Counted from the first letter of the stretch, positions 27,533-37,088 are shown. The stretch: DNA of 64,000 nucleotides from Methylobacter psychrophilus (GCF_025583945.1 NZ_JAOEGU010000014.1:1-64000), one strand, 5' to 3'. A program made the numbers and translations. Notes: a model not told the origin generated them from the sequence alone.

Positions 27533-28225
27533 TTACGACTGAAGTACAGAGGCGACTTCTTCGCAGCTAATAATAGCTTTGTCACTTACCAATATATGGT
27601 TCGCCAGCTCGGTAATTGACTTCCAGTTTAAAGGATCCTTTACAAAATCACATGCCAGAAAAAATAACTCATGAAGTTTTTCATCTTGCTGCTCCCGGCT
27701 TGCAGAAAAATTTTCTATATACTCACGTGCCAAGCTAATATCTGAACTACCACCATAATTTTCCAGTGATTTCAAATTAACTAACTGATGATTAAATAAC
27801 TCATCATCCCTGTTATGAACATATTTGGCTTCAGCCAGCGGCCCAATAAGTAAATTAATGATGTCAGCTTCAAAGGCTCTTATATAATCCTTTACCAGAG
27901 GAGCCATCGCTTCATTGTGATCAACTAACTTATGCGCCAACCCATCAACTGAATAAGGTAACGATTGAATCAGGCGTCCTCCCTCCACTCTTGCCACACA
28001 GTCATCATGACTTCCTTCAGATACAAATCCGTCGTAATCTGCCGTATCGCTTATCTCCTTAAATATAATCTGAAAGAAAATAGGTGGCAGATTTCTGGCT
28101 TTATTATTTAAATAAATTGCCGCAGCATGGCCCGCTTCATGAAAAGCAATGCATTGTTTATGCTGCTGTAATCTATGCTGTTTACTATCGTCGATTATTT
28201 TATTACGTTTCATTTTTAGTACCAT
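27533..28225 (-). CDS. Stand-alone M41 (FtsH-type) peptidase-like protein without AAA domain
   Basis: A 230-aa soluble protein that resembles only the protease part of FtsH. HEAGH is at 29-33 (ECHEAGH-like context FHEAGHAAAIYL), and a segment at 158-169 (GGSSDISLAREY) matches the FtsH region carrying the third zinc ligand Asp. The central part ADIINLLIGPLAEAKYV matches the [10 protein letters not shown] helix of FtsH. No Walker motifs and no membrane segment are present. Zinc ligands appear complete, so it may be active. It is 49 bp upstream of ftsH on the same strand. It might be a co-subunit, a regulator of FtsH, or an ATP-independent peptidase; none is demonstrated. Confidence 0.75.
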   Translation of the reverse strand: MVLKMKRNKIIDDSKQHRLQQHKQCIAFHEAGHAAAIYLNNKARNLPPIFFQIIFKEISDTADYDGFVSEGSHDDCVARVEGGRLIQSLPYSVDGLAHKLVDHNEAMAPLVKDYIRAFEADIINLLIGPLAEAKYVHNRDDELFNHQLVNLKSLENYGGSSDISLAREYIENFSASREQQDEKLHELFFLACDFVKDPLNWKSITELANHILVSDKAIISCEEVASVLQS

Positions 28226-28635
28226 TTGGTCGGATAGTCAATTAGCTAATCTGTTTTGAGATTAATGTGGATTCAGGGAAAAGTCACCATCAGTATGATT
28301 ACAACAACGATAATTTAATACTCATAGATCATCATTTTATAAAACCAGTATAGTGCTACGATATGACAGAATTAGTAAGTTGGTTAAAACTGTTGTTTTA
28401 TAACGATAAAAATTAATTAGTTTGAACGCTTCTTAGACTTTATATAAAGTAGATTAACAGCGTTTTTTGAATATTGCAGAGGTTGTAATAATAACTCAAT
28501 ACATCAGGATTAATCATGAGCAACTATTAATTACAGTGGACATTTGAAAATGGACATCATTGATTCCAATTGTTTGCTTTTAAGCCAGGGCATCTGTTAT
28601 CGAAAATCAAGATTTGTAAGACGCCAGAGCTAACA
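28226..28635. other. Intergenic stretch, about 410 bp
   Basis: No gene or repeat of a known family is seen. It is AT-rich and lies upstream of the M41-like gene on the minus strand, so the promoter of the peptidase-ftsH unit should be in its left part (28226-28400). I could not pick out a convincing -35/-10 pair. Confidence 0.5.
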
Positions 28636-28818
28636 TTAATATCGACCTTCATCACGTATTTCCTGCTCGGCTTCAAACCAGTCTTCCAGCTCATAACCAT
28701 CTTCAAAGCCTCTTTTCTCGGCTCTGTAATAAGCATTTTTTGCAACCCTTTCACGAAATTCGTTCAAATCAATTTCACTACCATCAATATCATATAATGA
28801 ATCATTGTCAGTTTTCAT
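28636..28818 (-). CDS. DUF2934 family small protein, 60 aa
   Basis: A short acidic protein with the DUF2934 pattern RVAKNAYYRAEKRGFEDGYELEDWFEAE: a helix, then the conserved G-x-x-D/E-L-x-D-W-x-x-A-E motif. Function is unknown; members often sit in stress gene islands. The ATG at 28818 with GGGAG five nucleotides before is preferred over the TTG at 28830. It lies between the FtsH unit and the two-component genes. Confidence 0.8.
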   Translation of the reverse strand: MKTDNDSLYDIDGSEIDLNEFRERVAKNAYYRAEKRGFEDGYELEDWFEAEQEIRDEGRY

Positions 28819-28924
28819 TTCTACTCCCAAGATCTAAAAAAACAAACAGACACTCTTCAGATTCTATTTTATAAACAAAAAGCCAATGCTGACAATACGT
28901 ATAAATACCTACTGGTAGCAAAAT

Positions 28925-29566
28925 TCAGCTTTTATTTGACCCGATATTAAAAATAGTAGAATGTGTTGTCATCATCACCAGATCAGCGAGACATTCCGCC
29001 TGCATTTTTTCCATGATACGAGCTCTGTGCGCTTCTACCGTTCGATTACTAATGTCCAGCATTTTTGCCACTTCTTTATTGGAATGACCTTTAACGATCT
29101 GAGATAGCACCTCACCTTCACGTACCGTTAAATAAGCCAGACGCTGTTTTATTTTATTATATTCATCCAGTTGTTTTCTGTTCGTCAGATCTTTTTTTAT
29201 GGCTTCAGCAATGCGCTCCAACAATATTTCATTATCAAACGGTTTTTCCAGAAAATCCACCGCTCCCGCCCGGAAGGCCTTTGCCGAATCCGGAATTCTG
29301 GCATGGCCACTAATAAATATAATAGGGATAAAAATATCTCTTATCAATAATTCTTCCTGAAGCTGAAGCCCGCTCATGGTTGGCATTCTAACGTCCAAAA
29401 GCAGGCAACCCAATTGTTGGGGATCATAGTTATCTAAAAAGGCCTCGGGGGAATCGAAACTTCTAACAGCTTGCCCGGTTGATTCAATCATCAGCGCCAG
29501 TGAATCACGTACCGAAAACTCATCGTCAACCAAATAAACCAAAGCTTCGAATTTATTACTGCTCAT
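28925..29566 (-). CDS. FixJ/NarL-type response regulator
   Basis: A 213-aa response regulator. The receiver domain (about 8-125) has the acidic cluster VYLVDDEFSVRD, the phosphoacceptor Asp in CLLLDVRMPTMSG, the switch region FISGHA, and the conserved Lys in FLEKPFDNE. The LuxR-type helix-turn-helix is at about 140-200 (LTVREGEVLSQIVKGHSNKEVAKMLDISNRTVEAH). It overlaps the 3' end of the PAS kinase gene by 11 nt, so that kinase is the likely partner. Targets are unknown. Length and domain order equal FixJ. Confidence 0.92.
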   Translation of the reverse strand: MSSNKFEALVYLVDDEFSVRDSLALMIESTGQAVRSFDSPEAFLDNYDPQQLGCLLLDVRMPTMSGLQLQEELLIRDIFIPIIFISGHARIPDSAKAFRAGAVDFLEKPFDNEILLERIAEAIKKDLTNRKQLDEYNKIKQRLAYLTVREGEVLSQIVKGHSNKEVAKMLDISNRTVEAHRARIMEKMQAECLADLVMMTTHSTIFNIGSNKS

Positions 29567-31466
29567 TATATTTTCTCTTTATCGGTAAGGTGAAATAAAA
29601 GGTAGTGCCCTTTTCCGGTTTACTTTTGAAATTAAAAATGCCCTCATGAGCATCAATAATAGAACGACTAATCGATAAACCCATACCCATTCCTGTTGAT
29701 TTTGTAGTAAAAAAAGGATTTAGTATTTTGTCTTTTTGAGCCTCATCAATTCCAGAACCATTGTCATTTACTTTAACTTCTATCTCATTGATATTTTTCA
29801 AACGAGTATGAACCTTTATTTTTCGCTGTGTTGTGGACGGCATATCCTTTAATGCGTCAATACTGTTTCTAATCAGATTTAATAAAACCTGTTCAATTTG
29901 AACATCATCAATAGTCACTTCAGGGAGGTTTTTTTCCAAATCAAGTTCAAGCTTGATTTTACTTTGTTTAAAAGCATTGGCGCTTAAGCTGACCGCATCT
30001 TCGACCAAGGTATTAATATCGACACTGGTACGACATATCTTTCTTGGACTGACAAAGTTTTTCATACGGTGAATTATCTGCCCCGCTTTTAGCGCCTGCT
30101 GATGAATCTTGAATAATATGTCACCCAGTTGCACCAGATCAGGGTTTTCAGCGCCAATAAAACGTAAACAGGCTTGCGTATAATTAGTAATCGCCGTCAA
30201 CGGCTGATTAACTTCATGCGCAATACCTGAACCCATTTCGCCCATAAGACCAACACGGGTTACATGAGCAAGCTCTTCCAAATGTTCTTTCTCTTGTTGC
30301 TCCTGATGCTTACGCAAACTCACGTCGCGAAATATACCGGTAAAATACTTTGCACCATCTATTGCATATTCCACGAGAGAAACATCCAGCGGTACGATAG
30401 ATCCATCTTTGCATAATCCGTCTATTTCACGGGTTAAACCAATAACACCAGGTATATTGGCTGTTACATTTTGCCTCTGATTTTTTTTCTGCAAGGGCGA
30501 CATGAGTTTATCAAAACTGCAACCGACCAGCTCTTGCTCACTGTAGCCAAAAATAGTTTCTACGGCCTTGTTTGTCGATAAAATGACACCAAACGTATCA
30601 ATAGTAATAATTCCCTCAATTGAAGCGTCAAAAATAGCCGTCAGCTTGGCTTCGCGTTCCCACAACTGGTGTTTTGAATAATTGAGTTCTTCAATTTTTT
30701 GGGTTAGCTCCTGATTGCTTTCAATCAGCTTGGAAGTCTGCTCAAAAATCTTTTGTTCCAGTTTTTTATTGAGGCAAGAGATGGTCGCCTGAGTATATTT
30801 ATATCCAGTGACATCCTGAATTGTCAGGTATATTTGGCTATCATTAGCGTAATTATTGTTAACTGTGCTGCGTAATTCTACATAAACGAGATCGCTATTG
30901 TGACTGCATAATGCCCGTGAACACCCATAAAGCCCAAAACCAGGGCATTCAGATGTTGTAACCTCGCTATTTTTGACTACCAGCTTTGCATTTAGAATGT
31001 GTTTATTTTTATCTACGACAAGATCACGCATAAAAAAATAATAATTATCCTGATCTGAAGGATGAATAAATTTACCCAACCTCTTGCCGACCAATGGCTC
31101 TTCTGAACGGCTCAATAGCTGTGTTGCGGCAATATTGGCTTTCTTGATAAGCCCTTGTTCATTTATCGTCAGATAAGCTATAGGCGATAAATTATAAATT
31201 CGTGCAAAGTCATCATGAGAGACACTGAGTTCCTGATGTGTTCTTTTCAGCTCCTCATTTTGCAACTCCAGTTCTATTTGATGAACCTGAAATTCAAACA
31301 ATAATTTTTCAATGTCTGTATCGGACATACCGGCAAGATCAGCACCCGATTTACCAAGCCTGGCATCCGCTTTTTTTTGGGCATTCTCCTTGCGTATCGT
31401 CACTAACTTCTCTGCTTCTTTTCGGAGCATTCCGGAATCCTCCTTCTCTACGATTTCAGTGACCAT
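29556..31466 (-). CDS. PAS-containing sensor histidine kinase (FixL-like)
   Basis: A 636-aa soluble kinase. An N-terminal helical lead (1-85) is followed by a PAS domain at about 90-225 containing a Cys-rich insertion (SECPGFGLYGCSRALCSHN), a coiled coil (232-265), a second PAS domain (about 270-395), the H-box GSGIAHEVNQPLTAITNY, and the N, G1 and G2 boxes NLIRNSIDA, VNDNGSGI and GMGMGLSISRSIIDAHEG. No membrane segment is present, so it senses a cytoplasmic cue. The HEVNQPL form of the H-box matches FixL and similar kinases. No heme-binding histidine signature could be confirmed. The regulator gene overlaps it by 11 nt. Confidence 0.9.
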   Translation of the reverse strand: MVTEIVEKEDSGMLRKEAEKLVTIRKENAQKKADARLGKSGADLAGMSDTDIEKLLFEFQVHQIELELQNEELKRTHQELSVSHDDFARIYNLSPIAYLTINEQGLIKKANIAATQLLSRSEEPLVGKRLGKFIHPSDQDNYYFFMRDLVVDKNKHILNAKLVVKNSEVTTSECPGFGLYGCSRALCSHNSDLVYVELRSTVNNNYANDSQIYLTIQDVTGYKYTQATISCLNKKLEQKIFEQTSKLIESNQELTQKIEELNYSKHQLWEREAKLTAIFDASIEGIITIDTFGVILSTNKAVETIFGYSEQELVGCSFDKLMSPLQKKNQRQNVTANIPGVIGLTREIDGLCKDGSIVPLDVSLVEYAIDGAKYFTGIFRDVSLRKHQEQQEKEHLEELAHVTRVGLMGEMGSGIAHEVNQPLTAITNYTQACLRFIGAENPDLVQLGDILFKIHQQALKAGQIIHRMKNFVSPRKICRTSVDINTLVEDAVSLSANAFKQSKIKLELDLEKNLPEVTIDDVQIEQVLLNLIRNSIDALKDMPSTTQRKIKVHTRLKNINEIEVKVNDNGSGIDEAQKDKILNPFFTTKSTGMGMGLSISRSIIDAHEGIFNFKSKPEKGTTFYFTLPIKRKYNEQ

Positions 31467-31567
31467 TGCGCATACCTTTCTTGAATACGGGTGAAATAAT
31501 TATTAATTTTTGTAATTACTCAGCGACAGAAAAGTAGCTCCCTGTTTCAGGTAATTTCTTGCGTAAT

Positions 31568-34534
31568 TCAGGCCGGTTTCTGCTGCCTTGTAACATCCTT
31601 GGTGACATCTTGTATAGCCAACAAAATCAGGGCCTGACTACCTGGTGATTGTTTCAAAATACAACCATTAATCATTAAGTGTTTGTTACCAATAACCGGA
31701 AAACTGATATCCAGGCAATAATCCTCAAAAGCAATATGACTGGTTAATGTGTCCATTAAATGATTATATAATTGGACGCAATCCCACGCCGACGCATTGA
31801 TTGTCAATAGCGATTGCCCGGTCATATCTGCCTTTCCACTATTAAAGACCTGATTAAATGCAGGGTTGGCAATGAGTATATCCAACTTATCATCCAGTAC
31901 CAATAGTGGTTGATTTACTGTATTAACAATCGCCGTTGTTAATCTGGCTGTCTGCACCGATTGCTCTGCTTTTTTAAGACGGGTTATATCAACAAAACTG
32001 ATGACCAGTCCATCAATCATGTTTTCCGTAGTCCGATAGGGAAGAATACGTAACAAATACCAGTTATCATTTACCGACTGTACCTCGGTATCTTTATAAA
32101 CAAGGGTTTTAAGTACCGTTTTAGCATCATCAATCAGATGCTCGTATTTGAGTGTAGAAACCAGGTCGGCAAGCGGTCTGCCTATATCGCTATCAATCAG
32201 CTTGATAATTGTTTTGGCTTGTCGGGTAAAACGTTTTATTTTTAAATTTCCATCGAGAAAGATATTGGCAATATCAGTACTATTTAATAAATTTTGCATA
32301 TCATCATTGCTATCGGCAAGTAATTCAACTTTTTTTTGCAGCTCACTGTTAACGCTATTTAGCTCTTCATTGAGTGACTGCATTTCCTCCTTGGAAGACT
32401 CTAACTCCTCATTGGCACTTTGTAGCTCTTCGATGGTTGACTGTAATTCTTCGTTGGACGATTTAAGCTCTTCATTAGTAACTTCCAGCTCTTCGATAGT
32501 GGTTCTGAGAGATTCTTTAACAAAGAAAAGCTCACTCTCAAGCTTCCGCTGTTCATCCGGGTTATCAATAAGCATCGCAGTCTTGTTAATGCTCTCAGTG
32601 AGTTGACATGCCTGTTCTTTACTCTGCGGATAAAAAGTGATTAAAAATAAATCCCTTAGCGCTTCCGCTTCAATAATTTTTTCCAGTGTTAAATCTATAG
32701 TTTCGTAATCGCCATTAGTTTTTACCCTGACTCCGCGACTAATAACGACTTCCTTACCTTTTTTTATCGCTTTACGTAGCAATAACAAAGGTAATTTCAA
32801 GCCATCCCTGGCTATCTCACTAATATTCCAGCTTGGCTGGCCCGTCGCGAATTCAAAATATTTACCGGTACGACCGTGAATATAAACAATTTTACCGTCT
32901 TCATTAATAATGACACTAACCGGTGCATATCGGTTGAGTAATAATTGTTCTATTTGCCGGGCAATATTACCAGTCTTGGGTTCGGTACTACCCAACTTAA
33001 CTGGAACAGATGATAAATCACCAGCGCTGAAGGGAACCGAACCAAGTTTTGATAACAGAAAACTGGTCGGAGCATCTTTACGTTGATATAGCTTCCATTT
33101 CCTGTCAATTGCTGAAAACAGGTTATCAAAATTGCCAATGGATTCTGATGATCCAAGAAACAGAATGCCATTACTATTCAATGCATAATGAAACTGTGGA
33201 AAAATATCCTTTTGCAAATCAGCGTTTAGATAGATCAACAGATTTCGACAACTAATCAAATCTACGTGTGTAAAAGGCGGATCCTGAATCAAATTCTGCG
33301 TAGCAAATATCACCGTGTCGCGAATCTCTTTATTGATACGATATTGACTATCTTCCAGCGTAAAGAATCGTTGCAAACGTTCCGGTGAAACATCGACCAT
33401 AATCCCGGCAGGATAAACACCTTCGCGGGCACGATTAATAGCCATGGGATCCAGGTCAGTAGCAAAAATCTGAAAGCGTAACTGTTTGCCTGTTTTCTCC
33501 AGAGTTTCTTTGAGCAGAATCGCGATTGAATAAGCCTCTTCACCGCTGGAACAAGCCGTAACCCATATACGCAATTCATGGTTATCGGGCTTGCCTTCAA
33601 AGAGCTTGGGCAGAGCCAACGAACCCAATGCATCAAATGCGGGAGCATCCCTGAAAAAACTGGTAACATTAATTAAAAGCTCCGTGAAGAGTTTATCCAA
33701 CTCACTAGGGTTCTCCTGTAAAAACTGCACGTAGTTGCCGGAACTTTTAATCTGATGAATATTCATGCGTCGGGCTATACGCTGTTTAATCGTAATTGGC
33801 TTATAAGCCGACAAATCATTGCCTGTTCTGTTACGCAGTAAAATAAATATTTTTTTGATGGATTCAGAATCCACAGAAGCATCAGGCTGGTCCCGGTTAA
33901 TGTTTTTAAAGCGGACACTTTTACTGTATTCAATCAACTGCTGACCCATTTTTTCCGGGGGCAGTACAAAATCCACACCAGCAATCGCTATTGCACTACT
34001 GGGCATACCGTCAAACTTGGCGGTCTGGGGATCCTGAACCATCGTCATTCCCGACACATTCTCAATCGCTTTAAGGCCTAATGTCCCGTCAGTCCCTGTC
34101 CCCGAAAGAATAATACCAATGCTCATTTCCCGGACATCATCTGCCAGTGAACGCAAAAAATAGTCTATTGGCAGGTTTTTAAAACCATGATCATAACAAT
34201 CCATAAGGTGTAATTGGCGATTGAGTAAGGCCAGGTTTTTTCCCGGCGGACACACAAAAACCTGATCCCTTTTCAGCGAAATACCATCCTGGATAGCTAA
34301 AACCGGCATGTCAGTAAATTTCGTCAGCAAATCAGGTAGAAGACTTATATACCCGGGGAGTTGATGAGTGACAACAATATAAGCACAGCCGGTATGAGGA
34401 TATAAATTGGAAAAAAATATTTCCAGCGCCTCCAGTCCACCAGCTGAAGCACCTATACCAACTACAGGCAGTTCGCTATCTGCTGCAATAGCGAGTGTAT
34501 TGTAATTACCTCTTTTGTGACTAATGGATTTCAC
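31568..34534 (-). CDS. CheB-CheR-PAS fusion protein (chemotaxis-type methylesterase/methyltransferase)
   Basis: A 988-aa multidomain protein. The CheB methylesterase domain lies at about 18-210 (GIGASAGGLEALEIFFSN with the active Ser, VVTHQLPG with His, and GTGTDGT with Asp). The CheR methyltransferase domain is at about 228-490 (LLINVTSFFRDAPAF, RIWVTACSSGEEAYSIAILL, FATDLDPMAINRAREGVYP). A long coiled coil follows (about 660-745, SNEELQSTIEELQSANEELE), then two PAS-like regions. A kinase domain is absent. Such fusions often signal through PAS domains to a separate kinase, and the FixL-like kinase 101 bp downstream on the same strand is the natural candidate. No classical chemotaxis genes are near. 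Confidence 0.92.
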   Translation of the reverse strand: MKSISHKRGNYNTLAIAADSELPVVGIGASAGGLEALEIFFSNLYPHTGCAYIVVTHQLPGYISLLPDLLTKFTDMPVLAIQDGISLKRDQVFVCPPGKNLALLNRQLHLMDCYDHGFKNLPIDYFLRSLADDVREMSIGIILSGTGTDGTLGLKAIENVSGMTMVQDPQTAKFDGMPSSAIAIAGVDFVLPPEKMGQQLIEYSKSVRFKNINRDQPDASVDSESIKKIFILLRNRTGNDLSAYKPITIKQRIARRMNIHQIKSSGNYVQFLQENPSELDKLFTELLINVTSFFRDAPAFDALGSLALPKLFEGKPDNHELRIWVTACSSGEEAYSIAILLKETLEKTGKQLRFQIFATDLDPMAINRAREGVYPAGIMVDVSPERLQRFFTLEDSQYRINKEIRDTVIFATQNLIQDPPFTHVDLISCRNLLIYLNADLQKDIFPQFHYALNSNGILFLGSSESIGNFDNLFSAIDRKWKLYQRKDAPTSFLLSKLGSVPFSAGDLSSVPVKLGSTEPKTGNIARQIEQLLLNRYAPVSVIINEDGKIVYIHGRTGKYFEFATGQPSWNISEIARDGLKLPLLLLRKAIKKGKEVVISRGVRVKTNGDYETIDLTLEKIIEAEALRDLFLITFYPQSKEQACQLTESINKTAMLIDNPDEQRKLESELFFVKESLRTTIEELEVTNEELKSSNEELQSTIEELQSANEELESSKEEMQSLNEELNSVNSELQKKVELLADSNDDMQNLLNSTDIANIFLDGNLKIKRFTRQAKTIIKLIDSDIGRPLADLVSTLKYEHLIDDAKTVLKTLVYKDTEVQSVNDNWYLLRILPYRTTENMIDGLVISFVDITRLKKAEQSVQTARLTTAIVNTVNQPLLVLDDKLDILIANPAFNQVFNSGKADMTGQSLLTINASAWDCVQLYNHLMDTLTSHIAFEDYCLDISFPVIGNKHLMINGCILKQSPGSQALILLAIQDVTKDVTRQQKPA

Positions 34535-35215
34535 TTAAATCGACCTTTGCATGATTACTTAACTGCTGATATAAAAAAATGCCCACATCAAGATAACTTT
34601 TTTAAGAATATCCCTATATAAACTATATATTAAACATATTATATTAATGCTTAATGTCAAAAATCGTCCTGTGAGGTTCTGTTTTTTATTAGAAAAGACC
34701 AAATACAGCGATCACCAATGAAAAAATGATATTAAAAAGCTTTATCAAAATCTATTTATTAACTGCTGTCAGTAATAGCGATCATTGATAGGTACAAATA
34801 CTTAAGTATTTGTACCTATAGCTCTTGCTTTAATTTTGGTATAAAGTAATTTCTAATAAATATAGTTGATATATCCATTAATTGACAATTTTAAACCTAA
34901 GACAGAATATATGGCTCTTAACTTAAACCAATAACTCACTCGCGTTTCTGAAGAATTAAAACGAAAGTAGCATAAAAATGTACGATTTTCCTGCTTTAAA
35001 ATAGTGCTTTTGATGTTTAATATTATGTTATCTGATTAACAAGAAAACTTAGGTCTCAGCACGATCATACCAGCATGGATACAGGAGTCTGTTTAAACTT
35101 CAAACTCATGAAAAATACCATCCATAGTTATGTATTCGCGCTTCCCTTCCAGAATAACGACTTTTTTGGTGCTGCTAAAACATATTACTAATCAGCTTAT
35201 TTTAAGGAGACAAAA
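34535..35215. other. Divergent intergenic region, 681 bp
   Basis: This AT-rich region lies between the CheB-CheR gene (minus) and hsp20 (plus). It holds one striking feature, a 32-bp perfect palindrome (see the next entry). AAGGAGA at 35203-35209 is the hsp20 ribosome binding site. No open frame of note and no copy of the dispersed repeat are seen. Confidence 0.6.
34788..34819. repeat. 32-bp perfect palindrome
   Basis: ataggtacaaatactt followed at once by its exact inverse complement aagtatttgtacctat, with no loop. It is about 254 bp before the CheB-CheR start and 397 bp before the hsp20 start. Perfect, loopless and AT-rich, it could be an operator for a dimeric regulator or a DNA cruciform site. 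It is not followed by a T-run. Confidence 0.75.
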
Positions 35216-35653
35216 ATGGCCATTACCCGCTATGAACCTTGGAGTTTATTAAACCAATTACAAAGAGAATTATTAAGTTCTCAGGATGAAAAAAACAATG
35301 AAGGATCAATTGCAACTGCCGAATGGGAACCTGCGGTTGATATAAAAGAAGAAACTGATAGATTTATTATTCATGCCGATATCCCGGGCGTCAAACCGGA
35401 GGATATTGACGTCAGCATGGAGGCTGGCGTACTGACTGTAAAAGGCACCAAAGAATCTACCGCCAAAACTGAAAATGAAGGTTATAAAAGAGTTGAGCGG
35501 ACTTCCGGTTCTTTTTATCGACGCTTCAGTCTGCCTGATTCTGCTAATAATGAAGCTATTAGTGCAAAATGCAAATACGGCGTACTTGAGATTATTATTC
35601 CCAAGCGGGAAGCTGTTAAGCCAAAACGCATCAATATATCGTCAGAAGAATAG
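35216..35653 (+). CDS. Small heat-shock protein, HSP20 family
   Basis: A 145-aa holdase chaperone that keeps unfolding proteins soluble. The short N-terminal arm (ITRYEPWSLLNQLQRELLSS) is the HSP20 form of proteobacteria. The alpha-crystallin domain (about 43-135) includes EPAVDIKEETDRFIIHADIP, GSFYRRFSLPD and the A-x-x-x-n-G-V-L type motif CKYGVLEIIIPK. The C-terminal arm ends KPKRINISSEE with the I-x-I motif needed for oligomer contacts. The ribosome binding site is AAGGAGA. It is the first gene of a stress-protein group reaching to 42 kb. Confidence 0.95.
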   Translation: MAITRYEPWSLLNQLQRELLSSQDEKNNEGSIATAEWEPAVDIKEETDRFIIHADIPGVKPEDIDVSMEAGVLTVKGTKESTAKTENEGYKRVERTSGSFYRRFSLPDSANNEAISAKCKYGVLEIIIPKREAVKPKRINISSEE

Positions 35654-35766
35654 CTCTCAATTTTTGTTAGCTACGTCAGTATATACTCCGCGCGGTCATG
35701 TTTACGGAATTTATGATCGAGTGATTTTATTCGAGAGTAAGGTGCAAAAACAGGCGCATAGCTAGT

Positions 35767-35879
35767 TATAGACTTTCAGAAATTAAATTTCTAATTTATA
35801 TCACTGTAAGCTCATACAGATAACATCCCTTGAAGGGATGGTATCTGTCAACATGGAAATTATTTATCTGAATATCTAT
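35767..35879. repeat. Dispersed palindromic repeat, copy 3 (reference orientation)
   Basis: tatagactttcagaaattaaatttc starts the element; the centre acagataacatcccttgaagggatggtatctgt is a near-perfect palindrome, and the element ends in aaattatttatctgaatatctata. This is the fullest copy of a family present at 1.1, 9.5, 23.6, 38.7 and 46.9 kb. There is no coding capacity. Confidence 0.9.
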
Positions 35880-36062
35880 ATGTAACTGTTTTTACAACGC
35901 CGCTATCGGATAAAATGGCCGATCAGAAAACCGAGTTGTGACCGTGCGGAGTATAAAGTATCGAATCATAAAAAATTATTTCATGATCGGCGAATCCATT
36001 GCATTGTTCTGTCGCAGAATTGTTACTTTATTTACAACTTTTTAGCTTTTCCATGGGTTGTC

Positions 36063-36087
36063 CCTCTCCTGATGGAGAGGATTTTTT
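36063..36087 (+). terminator. Rho-independent terminator (or leader attenuator) before cbpA
   Basis: cctctcc (36063-36069) and ggagagg (36074-36080) form a 7-bp stem with a tgat loop, followed by attttttat. It ends about 50 bp before the cbpA start, so it may terminate the upstream hsp20 transcript or act in the cbpA leader. Confidence 0.7.
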
Positions 36088-36136
36088 ATCTTGATCAACA
36101 GATCAGACGACTTGTAATCCGGTAAAAAACATCACT

Positions 36137-37084
36137 ATGCAGTATAAAGATTACTATAAAATCATGGGGCTCTCCCGCAATACCAGTCAGGATGAAATTA
36201 AACGCGCTTATCGTAAACTGGCACGTAAATATCATCCTGATGTCAGCAAGGAAAAAGATGCCGAGGCCAAGTTTAAGGAACTTGGAGAAGCTTATGAAGT
36301 ACTCAAAGATCCTGAAAAACGCGCTGCTTATGACCAATTAGGTGCCAACTGGAAAGCCGGGCAGGATTTCAGGCCACCACCAAACTGGAACGAAGGCTTT
36401 GAATTTAAAGGTGGCGGCTTCACAAGTGATGAAGAGAGGGCTTACAGTGATTTTTTTGAACAATTATTTGGCCACTCAGGATTCCGTCCAGGTGACAAAG
36501 GACAATATGGTCTCCATGCACGCGGCCAGGACAGCCATGCAAAAATTTATATTGATCTGGAAGACAGTTTTAATGGTGCAACACGTAACATTTCCCTGAG
36601 CACCCCTGAAATGAATGCACAAGGCCAGGTGCAGATTAAACATAGAAATCTGAATATCAAGATTCCCAAAGGCATTAAACCGGGCCAACATATCAGACTG
36701 ACAGGTCAGGGTAGCCCCGGATCAGGTACCGGTCAACCTGGGGATTTGTTCCTTGAAATTGCTTTTAATAATCATCCGTTTTATCGCGTTTCCGAAACTG
36801 ACGTTTACCTTGATCTTCCCGTTACGCCCTGGGAAGCGGCTTTAGGCGCTAAAATAAAAGTACCGACACCGAACGGTAGTGTTGATCTGAAAATACCGGC
36901 CAATTCCAGGCAAGGTAGCAAACTGCGCTTAACGGGTCGCGGCTTACCTGCTCAGGTACCTGGTGATTTCTATGTAGTACTGCAAATTGCCTTGCCGCAG
37001 GCAAATACCGAGCAAGCCAAAGCGGTCTATAAAAACATGCAAAAAGAATTTACTTTTAATCCACGACAGGCTTTGGGGATATAA
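36137..37084 (+). CDS. cbpA: Curved DNA-binding DnaJ-class co-chaperone
   Basis: A 315-aa type II DnaJ homologue that stimulates DnaK and can bind curved DNA. The J domain is at 4-70, with the HPD motif in KLARKYHPDVSKE. A G/F-rich linker lies at about 75-125 and two beta-sandwich peptide-binding domains follow (IKIPKGIKPGQHIRLTGQG and KIPANSRQGSKLRLTGRGL). It lacks the DnaJ zinc-finger (no CXXCXGXG), as expected for CbpA. The cbpM gene starts 4 nt after its stop, so the pair is an operon. Confidence 0.96.
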   Translation: MQYKDYYKIMGLSRNTSQDEIKRAYRKLARKYHPDVSKEKDAEAKFKELGEAYEVLKDPEKRAAYDQLGANWKAGQDFRPPPNWNEGFEFKGGGFTSDEERAYSDFFEQLFGHSGFRPGDKGQYGLHARGQDSHAKIYIDLEDSFNGATRNISLSTPEMNAQGQVQIKHRNLNIKIPKGIKPGQHIRLTGQGSPGSGTGQPGDLFLEIAFNNHPFYRVSETDVYLDLPVTPWEAALGAKIKVPTPNGSVDLKIPANSRQGSKLRLTGRGLPAQVPGDFYVVLQIALPQANTEQAKAVYKNMQKEFTFNPRQALGI

Positions 37085-37088
37085 AACC

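Larger units (their letters stand above)
35654..36136. other. Intergenic stretch with dispersed repeat and terminator, 483 bp
   Basis: It contains the dispersed palindromic repeat copy 3 at 35767-35879 and a strong hairpin terminator at 36063-36087 (listed separately). The segment 35880-36060 shows no gene. The palindromic tgatcaacagatca just before cbpA may be regulatory. Confidence 0.6.
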
